Assembly (NCBI GenBank): GCA_011319805.1
Contig: SJRY01000239.1
Coordinates: forward strand, 1-64,000
DNA from: Macrocybe gigantea
Taxonomy: Eukaryota; Basidiomycota; Agaricomycetes; Agaricales; Callistosporiaceae
Reading direction: 5' to 3'
Length of the DNA: 64,000 nucleotides
Shown piece by piece: positions 11,424-24,188 of this stretch; the stretch's first letter is position 1, and each line of letters begins with the position of its first letter. The notes below the pieces were generated by a model. It made no database searches. It saw only the letters and a program-made list of their open reading frames with translations, and was not told the origin of the DNA. A program made the translations under genes and the position numbers.

Positions 11424-12840
11424 TCACGTTTCTATACCAATCACTGCTATCGTTCGGATCGTAGCAATGCCCATGACCGAATATCGAATAGCCATGACAG
11501 AGGCGGAACTGTTTCAATGGATGAGTATCGTCGTCTCGAAGGTGCGTCGATAAAGGAATGACAAATCTCACAATGCTGGCGATAGCTTTTGAGGAACTTG
11601 CTCGGTCCGCTGCATGACCGTTTCCTTATCAATGTTTGGTGCTTGTGCCGCAGGCCCATGTGCATCTCCAAATATCTTTGACGCGCATAACCTAGTCATT
11701 TCGAGGCCGATAGAAGCCACGGACCACAGCACATGTGTTCCGACATTGGCGCTCGTCGGCTTTGTGACCGAAACCGAACTACACTCAACAGAGTGAATCA
11801 TTGTGCTCGATACACCTTCCGATCGATTCGGTGGCTCTGCACCGTAACATATAGTTGATACCTTCCACAGGGCAGTGAGGCCAAAAGCAGTTGCCTTCAG
11901 GCTCGCGATACTTCCGTAACGAATGATATTCTTGCACATCGTTAAGGAAGGCCTCACAAGATATTTCATGGCGCTAGACAGATCGGATCAAGTTCCAATC
12001 GCAATAGGTAGAATTTCGCTCACAAGGTGTTCAGCCATTCTTCGGTTTCACGCTGATAATGTTTGAACCAGGATGACGAGCGAAGGGCTGGCACTCGAGA
12101 CAGTTGCGCTATGCAAGCGTAAATCGCCATCCTCAATGCCGTCGCCAAAGCCACACGGATCATCGCGGCGGTGACGATTCGCAATACCCTGAGGATGTAA
12201 TACAGAACGCTGAAAATGTCAAAATAAGTCTATTAAATCGCTGGCCCACTTACAGCATCAGCCAGCGCGCCTTACTCCTGGACGCAGACAACTCTGGCCC
12301 CCAATCAGACGGAACTCGAGAAATGGCTCTGATCCCGGCGCGCATTCCGAAACGCACAGTTGCGAGGGCGACGGCTAAAGCTTGATGTTGCAAGAACATA
12401 TGAGCTTTACTGAAAGGACACCGTAGATCGATGTTTCGTCATGTTCGCGCTTAGCAGAAAGGGAAAGGGATACCCACAAAACCCCATCCTGCTTGTCCTG
12501 GACAATCTCCTTGGGACCGTAGAGAGATTGAAGCAACTGGACACCACCGAGCGCCCCCATCTCCAAAAAGGCGGCTCCTAAACGCCAGTGCGGTCTACCA
12601 AAAACCGTGAGCTAACCCCTTGCCGTGTCAAGGCGTCAACGCACGGGCTCTCAGAATTCGCATTTGCGCAGAATGTTAGAGTCTGAAGTAGCCATTCAGT
12701 TAATGTTGGTGTGTTTTCTCTGAGAAATTTCGTGTCAGAGGTGAAAAGAGAGGAAAGGAGTTTGTTACTTACATATTCGTACAGCCTGGAGGAGCTGCAT
12801 TCAAAGAAGGAAAGAAAGTATAGTCAAAGCTCGAGAGCAT
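11424..12840 (-). CDS. Conserved hypothetical protein, possibly membrane-associated
   Basis: Seven exons were followed by splice phase: 12840-12773, 12719-12617, 12577-12478, 12409-12254, 12209-12024, 11973-11572 and 11508-11424 (about 366 aa). The N-terminus MLSSFDYTFFPSLNAAPPG leads to TLTEWLLQTLTFCANANS and FLEMGALGGVQLLQSLYGPKE, a conserved-looking helical region. Mid-protein amphipathic or hydrophobic segments include LVLYYILRVLRIVTAAMIRV and ALATALRMAIYACIAQL. No known motif was recognised. The exon 2/3 joint is one base short: an extra G in the GGGG run (12616-12619 on the plus strand) gives a coherent QGGAAFLEMG junction. The 39-nt intron there is also short for this genome. Function unknown. 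Confidence 0.6.
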
Positions 12841-13342
12841 AACGACGATGAACGTAAATGAGAGTAAAATGTAGTAGATGCGAAACCAATGGTGACGCGA
12901 GGTTAAAAGTCATGTAAAGGGGCCTTCGGTTTCGATCGTCAGACTGGATGGCGACGTCCAGCGAGCTGGTTGTCATTGGTTTGGAGTAGTTTAACATCAT
13001 TGGTTGTATTTCGAAAGTCTCGCATTGTCATGTATGTGCAGGAGAAGGCGGTATGGGTCATTGCTGCACTACACTTCATACATAATGTATGAGAGATCGT
13101 TGTTGGACGCGATCAAGTGACCGTAAACAATCACGGGCCGTCACGTGTAGTCAACCTCAAATGAAATCCCAGCCTACACACCATCCACGCAATCCTCTTG
13201 TTCAACGACGTTGGGTTCAGCTAACGTCGACGATCTTTCAGCCCGTCGCGATATGCTCCTAATATTGTACGTGGATAGCGAGGCGTAAAAAGAGGTGCCA
13301 TATAGAGATTTTCGTCCAGTTTGATTTTCCTCGTCATGTTAA
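12841..13342. other. Intergenic region
   Basis: AT-richer spacer with only short chance frames. It is upstream of the minus-strand seven-exon gene and should contain its promoter. No repeat or RNA gene was seen. Confidence 0.5.
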
Positions 13343-14460
13343 TTATTTTGGCTGCCCAGGTGGTCCACGCAAAAGCCCGTTCCAAACCTGAGAAAGGTCC
13401 TCCAACTCTACGGTTCGCCCTGCGTCAAACGAGTTGCTATAATGAGGAGCGTATTTCCTTCCAGCCATCCCAATTAGCCTTGCCATGGGCCAGCGTTGAT
13501 AATCGAGCCCGTCTTCTACGATGATTGTGGCTTGCTCCTCACCGCGCTCGTCGCTAGTCATTCGGATCCACAATCTCGGTCGCTGCGGGGATGCTGCCAT
13601 ATGATTGAGAAGTGTGCCAACCAAGACATTAGGCTCCCTCCGACGAATACCCTTCAAACGAGCCGCCTTCGTGGAATAGAGCGACATCGAGCTGTTTTTA
13701 CCAAGTTCCGTCTTTGAGATAGTCTTCAGCCCTTTCAGACCCCAGTTCTCAACCTCTTGATGGTCCTTGTCATCCATCTGATGCACTTGGTTTGCGAGAT
13801 ATTTAACGTAGCGTCTTTCGAGCGACAGGTCGAGCATCAAGCAATTGTCTGCTGACCTTGATGTTTAGGACGCGATCCCGGTGTGGTAGAAAAGAGTACA
13901 TACCCAGTATGCACCTCGACTTTTCTCTTTTCTTCTCCCCTCAGCTCAGAACACTCAACGGTCCGCGGAGATTGTTGCCAGGTCAGACAGTAGGTCGAAC
14001 GACTCCCGTACTCGGATGATCCGCGCTGGTGGGGCAGCAGCCGCGTTCGTAAATCGATCTCCGAGTCACGGTCGAGCGTTCCCGAGTCATTCCTGATTGG
14101 CATGGCTGTCTTCCGTTGACCTGAAGGATCTTGCTGAGGTAATGGACATTCCTTTCTTTCCGGTTCGTCGTTCCCTATATACGTGGCATGTACGAACACC
14201 CGGAATACATCTCTCTCTTGACTATACTCCCGAGTAAGACTCAACGAAAACCAAATAAAACCCACGCGGCGCACACACGGCACGCCAAAACGTTGTTCGA
14301 ACACGTCGAACATTACCGACTTCACGCTAACTACTCGACCTACCCGTTTCTGAGAATGACCACATCCCTCCCTTTCCATTGGTGAGTACGAATTTCTCCC
14401 ACACCGGACAAGCAGAAATCCCGGTAATGTACGTGTACAAGACTCTTTGCCGCCACCCAC
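13343..14460 (-). CDS. Uncertain hypothetical protein
   Basis: Two open stretches join cleanly across a 47-nt GTATGT...AAG intron (donor just below 13904, exon 2 from 13856). Exon 2 begins with SADNCLMLDLSLERRYVKYL and ends GPPGQPK. No motif is recognised and amino-acid composition is only moderately gene-like, with many Arg and Gly. The true start is unclear; an internal Met at about 14313 is possible. It may be a real lineage-specific gene or a chance pair of frames. Confidence 0.3.
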
Positions 14461-15201
14461 TTGAGGATCGTCTCTGATGGCATCTGTGTTTATGCTCCTT
14501 CAGGAGGTTGCATTTGCCATATTTCTCATAAATCGACGCTCCTTGCTGCTAGAAGCAACGATAGCAAGACCACACCAGATGTTACGAGATATGCTTGCTC
14601 CAACCTCACTATACGTATTCCTCTTGAATGATTCAACGACTTGATATCTGGAACATCTTACTTAATGAGACCTTGAACAGCACCGTGTGATGTAGCTACA
14701 TCGATTTATGGGCGATGAAAGGCAAACATGTATCATGGCAGAGACGACCGGCGATGTGCAAGATTATACTACTTATAACAGTATTCTGTTGAACGCGACC
14801 TCAGTAGATCCTTCGCGATAACCCCACCCTATTTTCCGACGAAATAGGACTACGAACCACTCCATACGCAGACCACATCGTCCTCAAAGCGGCTAGGTAC
14901 GTCTCCCTCCTGTTCACTAGTTACCGTACCACGGCCTGCCCATATGGGTTCTTCCATCTTGGTGACGAGATGGTAATCGCCACGTTCCTAAAGGTAGGGT
15001 TTATGACTCAACTTTGTCAGGGCAATGCCTTATGGTCCAAGGAGCTAGTCAAGCGATCTTCCTGGTTGGGAGTCAAGGACAGCATCCGCATTGCCGCGTA
15101 ATTTGACGTTGGGGTGAAACAAACTACGTATATTAACCATTTTCAGACAACATTTATCTTCTGGTAATACACGGGATTTAAAACACGGGAAACCGGAAAT
15201 A
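14461..15201. other. Intergenic region
   Basis: No frame above about 60 codons looks coding on either strand. Nothing recognised apart from AT-rich spacer. Confidence 0.5.
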
Positions 15202-15880
15202 CTAGTGCTCAAGTTGATAATTCTGTCCTCGCTGTTTAGCCATTCTTGCATGCAGTTCCATACGTTGCTGCGACCACCATCGCGGAGACATCTCCAGGTC
15301 AGTGAAAAGTTCCCGCCTCGACAGGTTTCGGTATGCTGCCGTTGGCATTCCACAACCGGCCAATGGCGTCCTCGAGTTGAGGGAAACCAGGTCCCGCATC
15401 ATATACCATATTGTTTCGCCTCAAAAGCTGTACGACTTTAAGAACCCAATGGCGACAGCCTTCGCCAGATGCCGTATACTTGTATCGGAGGTAGCCATGA
15501 GAATTCAAAAGGTTAAGGACTTCCCGCATTGTTAAGCCTTGGCGGTGGACCATGGGAACTACTAGAACGCCTCGGGTCGAAACAGGATAGGTCCTACCGA
15601 TCACGCCAAGGACCCCCTGCAAGTTGTCAAGACCCCCTTTGACCATATCGAGCGAAATGGATTGCGCGTCATTGAGCGCAAAGAAAAGTCGCCAATGATT
15701 GACCACATCACCGTAGACTTCTCTGTTGGTTGGCTGGCTGCATTGTGCATACACGCCAAAGGTAACAGGTAGGTCGAGAGAATTCTGCGGAATGCCTCTC
15801 ATGTCGATATAGACGTTTGGCCACTTGTCCATAGTATCGCGGATGTTAGAGTTGTTGAACGATATTGAGAAGAGGTTCAT
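15202..15880 (-). CDS. DUF7770-like fungal protein
   Basis: About 225 aa. The order NHWRLFFALNDAQSISLDM, RTYPVS, a hydrophobic strand, the helix GLTMREVLNLLNSHG, GCRHWVLKVVQLL and a W-rich tail resembles the fungal DUF7770 family, whose members often end with a short helical segment after the GCR.WV strand. Near 15303 the frame ends just after GTFH. Dropping one T from the TTTT run continues it as TDLEMSPRWWSQQRMELHAR to a stop at 15202, which is more natural for the family. The break could also be a true truncation. Function is unknown. The assignment is from pattern only. Confidence 0.5.
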
Positions 15881-16184
15881 TAACCTAAGCTTTATATATG
15901 CAAGGTAGCATCATAGATCGAAACGAGGGGAACAAAACGCAGAAAACAAGAATCGAATCAAGAACAAGAGTACCTACGAGATTCCTTCCTCGTTATTGTA
16001 ATTCTCGCTCTTTTTGAGGTTGTATTGTAAGTCTGTCGTTAGCATCGCTGATGGAACGGTTAGGTTGTAAGTAACAAATTTAAAAGAACAATACGCGTTA
16101 GGTGTGAGAACGACTTGCCTTAATGTGCCATCATCGCCGCCATCTCTGAAGGACTTATTGTTGTCGTTTTCGCCTCTCTTTCTC

Positions 16185-18642
16185 ATGTCCGGCGACACAA
16201 GTCCTACCTGGCACCTACCTTTGGCGACCTCTCCTCAATGGCAAAGTCTCCAGCTCACCTTGGACTTCGAAGTCACAAATAATTCCGAGTGGTGTGAAGT
16301 GGTCGCATCAGCCCTTCGCCAGCATTTATTGCCACCTATCTTCAATGTTTGGATGGGGTCGAGAAGCATTCGCTATGATAAGGCAACCATTAATGGTTCC
16401 GATGACTTAGGACCTGTCTCTATCGCACTGGTGATACCTGGTGAACAGGTGCAGGTCTCCCCGACAGCACAACTCGCAATAGACCTTGGAGTTCCTATTC
16501 TTCTCGCTGTGTCTCGTCCATGTGACAATCGAGACGCTATCAGCATCACCTTCGTCAGAGAGTTCTTCAACTCGGGCCAAGCCAGTTGGCTCATACTACA
16601 CATCAGACAGACTCTTGTGGAGACGCGATTTCCTTTTGAGTTAAGATTTCTTCGCTTTCGTGAGGCTGAAAAGCTTCTTTTCCAGAGCGACTCGGCCGAA
16701 AATGCAAGTAACGAAAGATGGTCCGTTCCTGTCCTTCCCCCAGAAGGACCGCTACTGCACACTTGCTTCTATGAGCGCGTTAAAGGGATGCCGCTCGCGC
16801 CTGCACTTTGCATAATTCATCACCCAAATTCTCAGGTTCTACCCACTGTTATCGTGAGCTACATCGAGTTGTTCGTGTGCGCCCTCAATTTCGCACGTGG
16901 ATTGGAACTTCAAGGCCTCCGACCTGGCGATTCCGTGATTCTTGGCCATCTTCGACCAGATCTCGCAGTTGTAACAACAATCGCTCTTTCGATTTCCGGC
17001 ATTGCGTCCATTCTCCCAGACGAAGGAGCCGACATACCGATCACTCCAAATGCTATCATCAGCGATAGTCATCTTGGCATTAACCTACCTCTCATTGATC
17101 CTTCTCCGTACACTAAGGACAGTGACTTGACCTTCGGGAAGACTCTTTGGTCAAATCTTCCAGACGTTCGCGGAGAAGATCCGTTTCTGGTTGACATCGA
17201 TTTGCGGCCAGATTCCACCATATCAAACGCGGACTTCCTTACCGCAGTCTTGAAGAATTATACTTCCATGAATGGGTCAGACCACATCAAGGTTCTGTGC
17301 ACCGACGATAAGCTCAATAGAGATACGCTAGCAATTATCTGGCAGACAATCCTCGTAAGTGGGGCATGAAACTTGTGAATTTTCGTCTGATCACTTGGCC
17401 AGCATGGTGGGAGCATCTGCAGCATTCTCGACGGCCCCGCAACGCGGTCAGTGGACCTACTGGAGTCCTTCGCTCTTTGCACACATCTTTTTTGGACGAG
17501 GCCTCACTGATCAATCTTCTGGGACCGCTGGATGTAAAAGATAGCGCAACGTCTGTTGTTGAATGGGCCAATCACCCAATTATCATTCTTCCTCATCAGC
17601 CCAGCTCTTCGACGAAAGATTTGCTGGTACGATCAGACCTACCTTGGACGGTGGTATGTTTCTAGTCCACCCTGATACAAGTCAATTAATGATGTCATGT
17701 TTTCAGCATGCATTAAATGGACATGGGTACGCACGGCCTAGTCCATGCGCGGACTTTACTCATCGTAGATCATTCAGTAAATCCATCGTGGCTTCCGTCG
17801 ACGAACCGATTTGTGTGATTCTATCACGCACCTCCCGTCCTGATCTCACTCCACAAAACATTCTTCTCCATCTTAAAACTGGCATTAACCTCAACAAAGT
17901 CGATACCGGGCGATGCGTGAAGAGAATACTTGGAGATAAAGTGGTCAAGTATGGAATGATCCGTGCCGTCGAAGCCCTCAGTATGGAATACGTCAGAACG
18001 CAAACCAACATCAACGTTCCAATAGTGCATCTAGTTTTCTCCAAAGGCGGGTGCATATATATTGTCATGGATTACATCCAGGGACGGACCCTGCAGGACG
18101 AATGGACCTCACTCAACGAGAGTGAGCGTCTCAGAAGGGCGTTGCAGATCGCAAATATCATCACCGAGCTTCATCAGCTACCACCTTCGACGATTCCAGG
18201 CCCACTCGATGCTACCTCTGAATCAAAATGTGAAGGACCGTGGTTCACTTTCTTTGGTGCGGGGCCATTCATTTCTCACCCCGACCTTGCAGCGTGGTTG
18301 AATGGCAAATTGTCAATTGCGAGGAAAGGTGGTGAGCAAGCGACGTCTACCGAGTCAATATTCGACGGCACTCGGCCCTTGGTTTTTACGCACCAGGACC
18401 TCTCGGCCAGGAACTTCATCACTGATGATAATGGAAATCTCTGGGTCATTGACTGGGAACTCGCCGGCTGGTATCCTGAGTACTTTGAGTACGCCTGCAT
18501 CGCATCAGTTACGGGGATTCCAGAAATGCCGGTGCCGGAGGGTTGGAAGGAAACCATCATCCCTCATCTCAAATCATATGAACAGGAGTACCATATGTTG
18601 CAGAGCATTCGCTGGGTGCTGGATGTCATGCCTTTCTCTTGA
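16185..18642 (+). CDS. Adenylate-forming-like domain fused to APH-type kinase domain
   Basis: Exons are 16185-17354, 17403-17653 and 17707-18642. The start is taken at MSGDTSPTWHL; an upstream Met at 16104 is possible. Residues about 1-190 are a domain I do not recognise. About 190-480 resembles an AMP-binding/A-domain core: FARGLELQGLRPGDSVILG, then TLAIIWQTILHGGSICSIL with a GG step typical of acyl-adenylating enzymes. The usual SGTTG phosphate loop is not evident. The C-terminal third is an aminoglycoside-phosphotransferase-like kinase: VKYG, YIVMDYIQGRTLQDEW, catalytic THQDLSARN, and metal-binding VIDWELAGWYPEYFEY. One extra T in the TTTTTT run at 17488-17493 is needed to keep frame; exon 3 links both parts without a stop. 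It converges on the sirtuin gene. Function unknown. Confidence 0.65.
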
Positions 18643-18774
18643 TAGTGCTGAAATGGAAAGATGAATATCTTCATGTCCGCCACCTAAATCAGGGTATATA
18701 TTCACTCAATGATACAAAACAGGCAGGAACATCTGTACTGTACATATATAACAATTGGTAAATTGCTCGATCTA

Positions 18775-19809
18775 TTATGTGGGCTTGTATCCAAGCAATA
18801 TCGAAGGGAGAGTTTCCTCACAGGGACCCTCAAAAAAGAAGTGAGCAACATCGTCGTCATCTGGCTTCTCGATATTGAAAATAGCGACGGTTCCACCGTG
18901 CTCCGCACCTCGTGGGCATATCCAGCAGCAGGATAGACCTGTAGAGTTGATAGGTTTAAGAACATATCTAAAGAAATGGCTTCGACAAACCGTAGAGGAC
19001 GTTCCCACTACGAGGCAAAGATCAGCGCTCTCCACTATTTGATTAATTTCCCGTAAGTGGTATGGAATCTCATCAAACCATACCACGCCGGGGCGTAAGA
19101 GGCCGTCGCAATCTTTGCATCTGGGCAAGTCCTCGATCGGAATGGCAGGCGTCTCTCCGGTAAGGTTCGTGCTTGATGTGACGCCAAGTGCTGGACAAAG
19201 AGGATCTGCGTCATTGTATTCGCGAGAACCGCATTCAGAGCAGATGGTGTCCAATAGTCGCCCATGCATCTCGAAAAGGTTTGGCGGATGCTGTGTCTGG
19301 TCCTCTCCACCCTCAGGTTGGCGTGACATGACTTCATTGTATGCACGGGTGCTCAGACCATCGATGTTCTGTGTGATGATGGTAAATCTATTGCATCCGG
19401 GAGCGACGGCTTTCAAGTAAGAAGGAAGTGACAACACGGCGAGTGAATAGTGCCCAGGATTTGGAGAGGCAGCCACAGTACTGTCATCGACCATAAATGA
19501 TGTTCCCATCAATCGCTACTGACGATAACTTACGCACGTCTTCTTTCATGATAGAACTGCCAAACCAAAGAGGGGTTCGATTCAAATGCTTGCGGAGTAG
19601 CAAGCCTTGTAACGTCATGGGTCTTCCACAACCCATTCCCAGTGCGGAATGTAGGAATGCCTAAATTCTATGATCTCGAAGTTGAGGCGACGTGTAAATC
19701 ATGGAACCTAACCTGAAGCGGCGGAGAGCCCTGCGCCAGCAATGGCAATAATATTACGACTTTGACAGAGAATACGTCGAAATTCTATAACATCGTTGGA
19801 GGGCGACAT
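18775..19809 (-). CDS. Sirtuin, class III (SIRT5-like NAD-dependent deacylase)
   Basis: Exons are 19809-19713, 19660-19534, 19480-18991 and 18938-18775. Motifs in order: [14 protein letters not shown] for NAD binding, [38 protein letters not shown] with the catalytic His, CSECG and CKDCD zinc cysteines, [32 protein letters not shown] and a GPCEE tail. The Tyr and Arg in WQFYHERR match the pair that selects acidic acyl groups in SIRT5, so desuccinylase or demalonylase activity is plausible, likely mitochondrial in this family. One extra G at about 18903 (HEVREHGG) is needed to join [11 protein letters not shown] to GGTVAIFN; otherwise the protein frameshifts before its last strand. Confidence 0.85.
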
Positions 19810-20077
19810 CGCCGATGAGAGTCAGTCGTCAGAATGAAACGGGTAAGTTAGCATTTGCCAAGCAGCACGTGACTGGGTTCCCTTGAGCATTTCGTCGACT
19901 AGATCCGGTGTACAGAATGAAGGCAAAAGTTTTGATACAATAGTCATAAAATAATGAAGCACGGAGCAAGAAAGGCGGAATTGTGATCTCAATAGACACC
20001 GAAAAAGAAACCTCTCGAGCAAAGTACAAGAACGAAGCAAAAGGTGAACGAAGGCAAAGAAATGATGGGCCAACTCA

Positions 20078-22062
20078 TCATCGATCCCTATCCCTCGCAG
20101 GCGTGCCCGATCGCCTTCCAGGTGTTCCAGGTGGACCTGTCGTTTTCCGCGGTGTACCAGGAAGCTTTCTCGGCGTCATACCCGTGCTCGCCGATGGCGG
20201 CGGCAAGCCGGTCAACCTGCGTTCACCGACTGGCCCCATCCTGCTTTCTCCAACCCGCTGAACTTCCCTTGCTGCCCGTCTCGCAGCATCGCCAACCATG
20301 GAAGGAGGGCGATCACGGTCCACCCTAGCTAATGCACGCAAGAGCTCCTGAGGATCTGGGATGTTGGCGCCGAGTGTGCTGCCCGATTCTTCCTTCTTAA
20401 CGTATTTAGAAAGAATGTATGTTCCCGCTCCAGATATAGAGGAGTCGTAGTTCGGGGACCGGGGATTCGAGTGAGCATCCAGGTATAGAGATAAAGCATC
20501 AAAGCGCTGATCTAACGCCTGCTCCGTAACATTCGTGCATGTTCGTATTGTGTTGACGAGCGAATAAAGGTGATCAATCTTGAATTCCACATCGGCTGCT
20601 TGTCGTTCTACCTCGGCATGCCGTTCTTCATGGGAAGGACGTGAACTAGAACCCCCTACCAATCGATCATCCCCTGCGGTTTGAAATCCTAGTCTTGATC
20701 TGGCAAGTTCGACGCCTCTGCGGGTCGCTTCCGACAAGAGAGGTTCATGAAGATCCCAACCGAAATCGTCAATGGCGCGCTGCTTCCCTCGGGCTTTCTC
20801 TGATGGACCCGTTGAAGCTTCATCATGACGCGTGCTTTTGCGTTTCGCCAATTCAGATTTGACCTTCTTAGAATAGGCCTCGTACGCGAACCCGACTTTC
20901 TTCCATTCTTCGTCTTCCTTCGTGGCCCTGCGTGCGGTTGAGTTGATAATGCTAGATGAGACGGCGTCATCTGTAACTTACTCTTGGATATGCTGGGTGT
21001 AGATGACCTCCCATCCACGATTCGTTACATTTTGTTGGTTTTCCACCACGACGCCTTCAGTCTCTTGGCCATTCTGATCCGAGTCCGAAGAGTAAAGGCT
21101 GAGGTCGATCTTTCTTTCCGCTAACAGGCGAATCGTGTCTTCTTGGACACCTTTTAACAGTGATGCTGCTTTCGCGGAGAGTTGGGGAAGGTTGTCGGAA
21201 ACAGATGAAGAGGAAGGCGTCGCTGCACGGGCAGAACACCATATTAAGAGCTGGCGCACTCGCTCGGCATCTGGTAACTCGTAATCAATGTGTTTATAAA
21301 AGCTATTTTCTGACACGGAGCTGTGAGGCAAGGCTGAGGTATAGCAAATGAATGCATTAAATCCTAGGGAGATAGCATACGAGTGCTCACTTATTACGCC
21401 GGTTTCTGCAAAGGACGTGCTTATCCTCTTGCCGCGTGAAAGAGAACTTCGACGGCGATGCCCTGCTCCACTTGAGGACGCGCCATTCGAACTCGCCATC
21501 TGACGACCGCGATCGTTAGCTATTGCCTGCATAGCCCCCTCTCGCAACAATTTATTTCTTTGAATTTGAGGCGTTTCATCCGACGGCAGAGGTACAAATG
21601 CATCTATAATGCTTTCTCTGCTCCGCGAATGCGCGCGAGACGTGGATCGTGGAGTGGAACGCGGCTGGAACTGTATTTCCGGGCTGGTACGAGAAGACGG
21701 GAACGAGGGATCGATAGTGGTGGGTGCTCGGGAGTTTCGTCGTAGGTGATTAGCTTCGTCGTCCATAGCACGTACGTCGTTTTCGATTTCAAGGTCGTCA
21801 TAGGGCGCCGAAGGGTCATGGGCAGAAGTGGGGATGGGGCGCGAAGAGGGTAGCGGAGCAGCAGACAGATGCGGCTGGGCGGGGGTTGGGACGACGCTCT
21901 GAACTTCTTAGAGGGTGGGGGTTTGGACGGCTGAGAGCCTGCGGGTGGATGTGGAGGACGCTGAGGGTGAGATGAAGGTGGTCTGGATGGTAATGAGGTG
22001 TCATTAGTACCCGATTGGGTTCGTACGATGAGCAAACCACCCGGTTGCTCCTCAGCATTCAT
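20078..22062 (-). CDS. DSN1: Kinetochore MIS12-complex subunit Dsn1/Mis13
   Basis: Exons are 22062-21391, 21333-20982 and 20927-20078. The N-terminal 200 aa are low-complexity, Pro/Ser-rich. The signature RGKRISTSF, then TGVI|TLPHSSVSENSFYKHID and ELPDAERVRQLLIWC, is diagnostic of Dsn1/Mis13. It is followed by a long helical C-terminus (EEWKKVGFAYEAYSKKVKSEL, then EVERQAADVEFKIDHLYSLV) and a basic, Gly/Pro/Arg-rich tail GTPGRRSGTPARDRDR. The family links the inner kinetochore to Ndc80 in the MIS12 complex. Reading changes frame once near 21905, in the low-complexity N-terminal part (KKF to SVVPTPAQP), consistent with one missing base. The start at MNAEEQPGG is preferred over an upstream Met at 22083. 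Confidence 0.85.
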
Positions 22063-22145
22063 CACTATAGCAGAATTGAGCAAGAGTACACGCTACGACT
22101 TTGTATGATGGTCGCCCACATTTACGCTTGCCAGTCGCGTTTGCA

Positions 22146-22652
22146 TTAGCCTAATCGGGGACGAGAAGTACTCATCATAAACACGTTAGACATCCAATAT
22201 CCAACTGGAGGCTCACCTGCTTCTTTGGTTTCTTTGCGGCATTCAACAATGGGTTTGCCTCGTCTGGGACCTTGCGTTTGTTGCCTGGCTGTGTCTGTGA
22301 TGGGAACATTTGGATTTGAGTGGCTGACGAAAAAATGCTGGTCATAAGAGGGTTCCTCAGAGAACAAAGTGAAATCAGTATATAAAATTCGGGGTATGGA
22401 ATCCCGGTGGTGATGAAGGGTGTCGCTGTGGCCTATAACGGGCTCGCCGTTGCCGACGACGATGAGGATATGGTCCAAGGCGCGTGCAAGCGGAGTTTGA
22501 AATTTTGTCCCACGTTCCGGTTTGATCAACGAAAGGGCGCGTCGCGACGCGTCCCCACGATCACCCATTTTGTGGACTCGCAGCGAAATGACGGAGAACG
22601 CCTTGTCGCGTAGGGAATGTCCACAATATTCGAACGCGGGATCATTTCTCAA
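22146..22652 (-). CDS. Small hypothetical protein with possible AT-hook tail
   Basis: An open frame of up to 168 aa, with a likely internal start at MGDRGDASRRAL. It reads ALDHILIVVGNGEPVIGHSD, a coherent stretch, and ends near a GTGAGC donor. Downstream, about 22097-22140 contains the frame ATGKRKCGRPSYK, a basic GRP core like an AT-hook, but the splice phase to reach it is off by one base. It lies directly upstream of DSN1 on the same strand, about 35-80 bp away. No family recognised. Confidence 0.35.
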   Translation of the reverse strand: MRNDPAFEYCGHSLRDKAFSVISLRVHKMGDRGDASRRALSLIKPERGTKFQTPLARALDHILIVVGNGEPVIGHSDTLHHHRDSIPRILYTDFTLFSEEPSYDQHFFVSHSNPNVPITDTARQQTQGPRRGKPIVECRKETKEAGEPPVGYWMSNVFMMSTSRPRLG

Positions 22653-22798
22653 CTAACATCTATTATGTCTAACTAATTAGTGCTATGAAGTCCGGTTCAA
22701 GTAAAGTAAAGAGTGTATCAAGTCCAAAAGAGTGACGGCCAATGATATTTTGTCCAATTTCAAGCCGAAAATGAAGAGAGAGGGATCATGACCCACAC

Positions 22799-24188
22799 CT
22801 AGGCTTTTTGACAGGTCCAAGTAGCCTGAGATTGGCAGAGGTCAGGTGCGGTACGATTCAAAGCTTGGCAAGCTTACATCAGGAGTACTAGGAGCCTGGG
22901 TGAATTGATACGGTTGCTTGCCCAAACACTCCGCAAGGGTGACAAGCTTGTACCCCGCTTGCTGCAGTTTTGAAATAGCATGTGGAATAACGACATGACT
23001 AATCCGACAAGGAAAGTTGTTAAGAACGATGCAGCCCTATGAGGACATCCTAGACGTACGCGGTTTGTTCTTTTGGACGATAGTCAGGCATCAAAACTTA
23101 CCAGTATATAAGACTGAAAGATACTCACCATAAACCTCATGGTTTAGCGCGAGGAGTGTGCTTGGGTGAGAACTGATAGCCTTTTCATAAAGACTGTTGC
23201 TTTCCGCCGCAGAGGCACCGACCGAGTCACGAGAGCTAAATTTTTGATTTGTTAGCACCACAATAACCGTCGGATGAGGTGAAAACTCACTCAAAGTCCC
23301 AAATTGAGACCGTTTGACCCCTGGCTCCAGCGACTTCGAGCACGAGATCGTTGTATTCGCCGAACGCTGCATCGGAATTGAGACCAGGAAATAAGCCACG
23401 GAAAACATGATATCATACGTGGTCGCATAAACGCCGGCATAGCACCGGTTATTTTCACAGGGCCTCTGAAGGAAAAAAAATGTAGCGATGAGATGACGCG
23501 ATGGAGAAGAGGAATTATCGTACCCTCAGTACGCCAGAATTCATCATGGACTGGGAAAGAAATATTGCGGTTTATGCTGGCTTACGATATAACTCAGGCG
23601 ACTCACGCTGATCCCAGTTAAGGGTCGTGAGGTGTGCATGCCTCCAGGTGTGAGAGGCGACTTGATGCCCTTTGTCAAATGCGTATTTGACGCGTTTGGC
23701 ATTGTCACCATCATAGATACAACCATCTTCAGACAGATATGAGGATGGCTGTAGATTTGAATGAATAAAACATCCTACAATTGTCGCCATCTGACACATA
23801 CTCCATGAGCGAAAAGCAAAACGGCACACAGACATGACACGAACTGAAGAAAAATGTTCCTTTGGCACCAGCAGCAATTAATGCATTGCTTATGTCATAA
23901 CTGTAGCAGGGCGCATCCAGCAGGGTACAACGCAAGTTTTTAGATCCAGACTCACAGATACGCGAACGGGCCGTCATCCTACACTAGTTAGTCAGTAAAT
24001 CAATCAAGCCAGAAAAGGATGCATACAAAAGTCAGAGCAACGGTATTAGGAACGGTGCATTTCGTGACGACTTGAGCTTTCGCCCTAGGAGCCAAAGGAG
24101 AGCCATGCACAAAACCGGCCGAAACGATCAGCGACATCACCAGCACAAAAGCCCGCAGAAAACCCGAGGACGTTGACCAGGTCATCAT
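22799..24188 (-). CDS. CE4 polysaccharide (chitin) deacetylase, copy A
   Basis: A multi-intron gene with an N-terminal signal peptide (LRAFVLVMSLIVSAGFVHG). CE4 motifs are spread over small exons: VALTF|DDGP (motif 1, split by intron 1), GAKGTFFF|NGDN, GHQVASHTWRH (motif 2, metal-binding His), MPAFMRPP (motif 3), SIWDF, LLALNHEVY and KLQQAGYKLVTLAECLG (motif 5 region), and a terminal TWTCQKA. The family removes acetyl groups from chitin in the wall or secreted space. The exon before MPAFMRP has a stop where GAG GCC CTG needs one extra G (about 23450), so this copy is frameshifted or miscalled. It is tail-to-head with copy B on the same strand. A TATA-like TTATAGA lies near 24291-24300. Confidence 0.8.
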
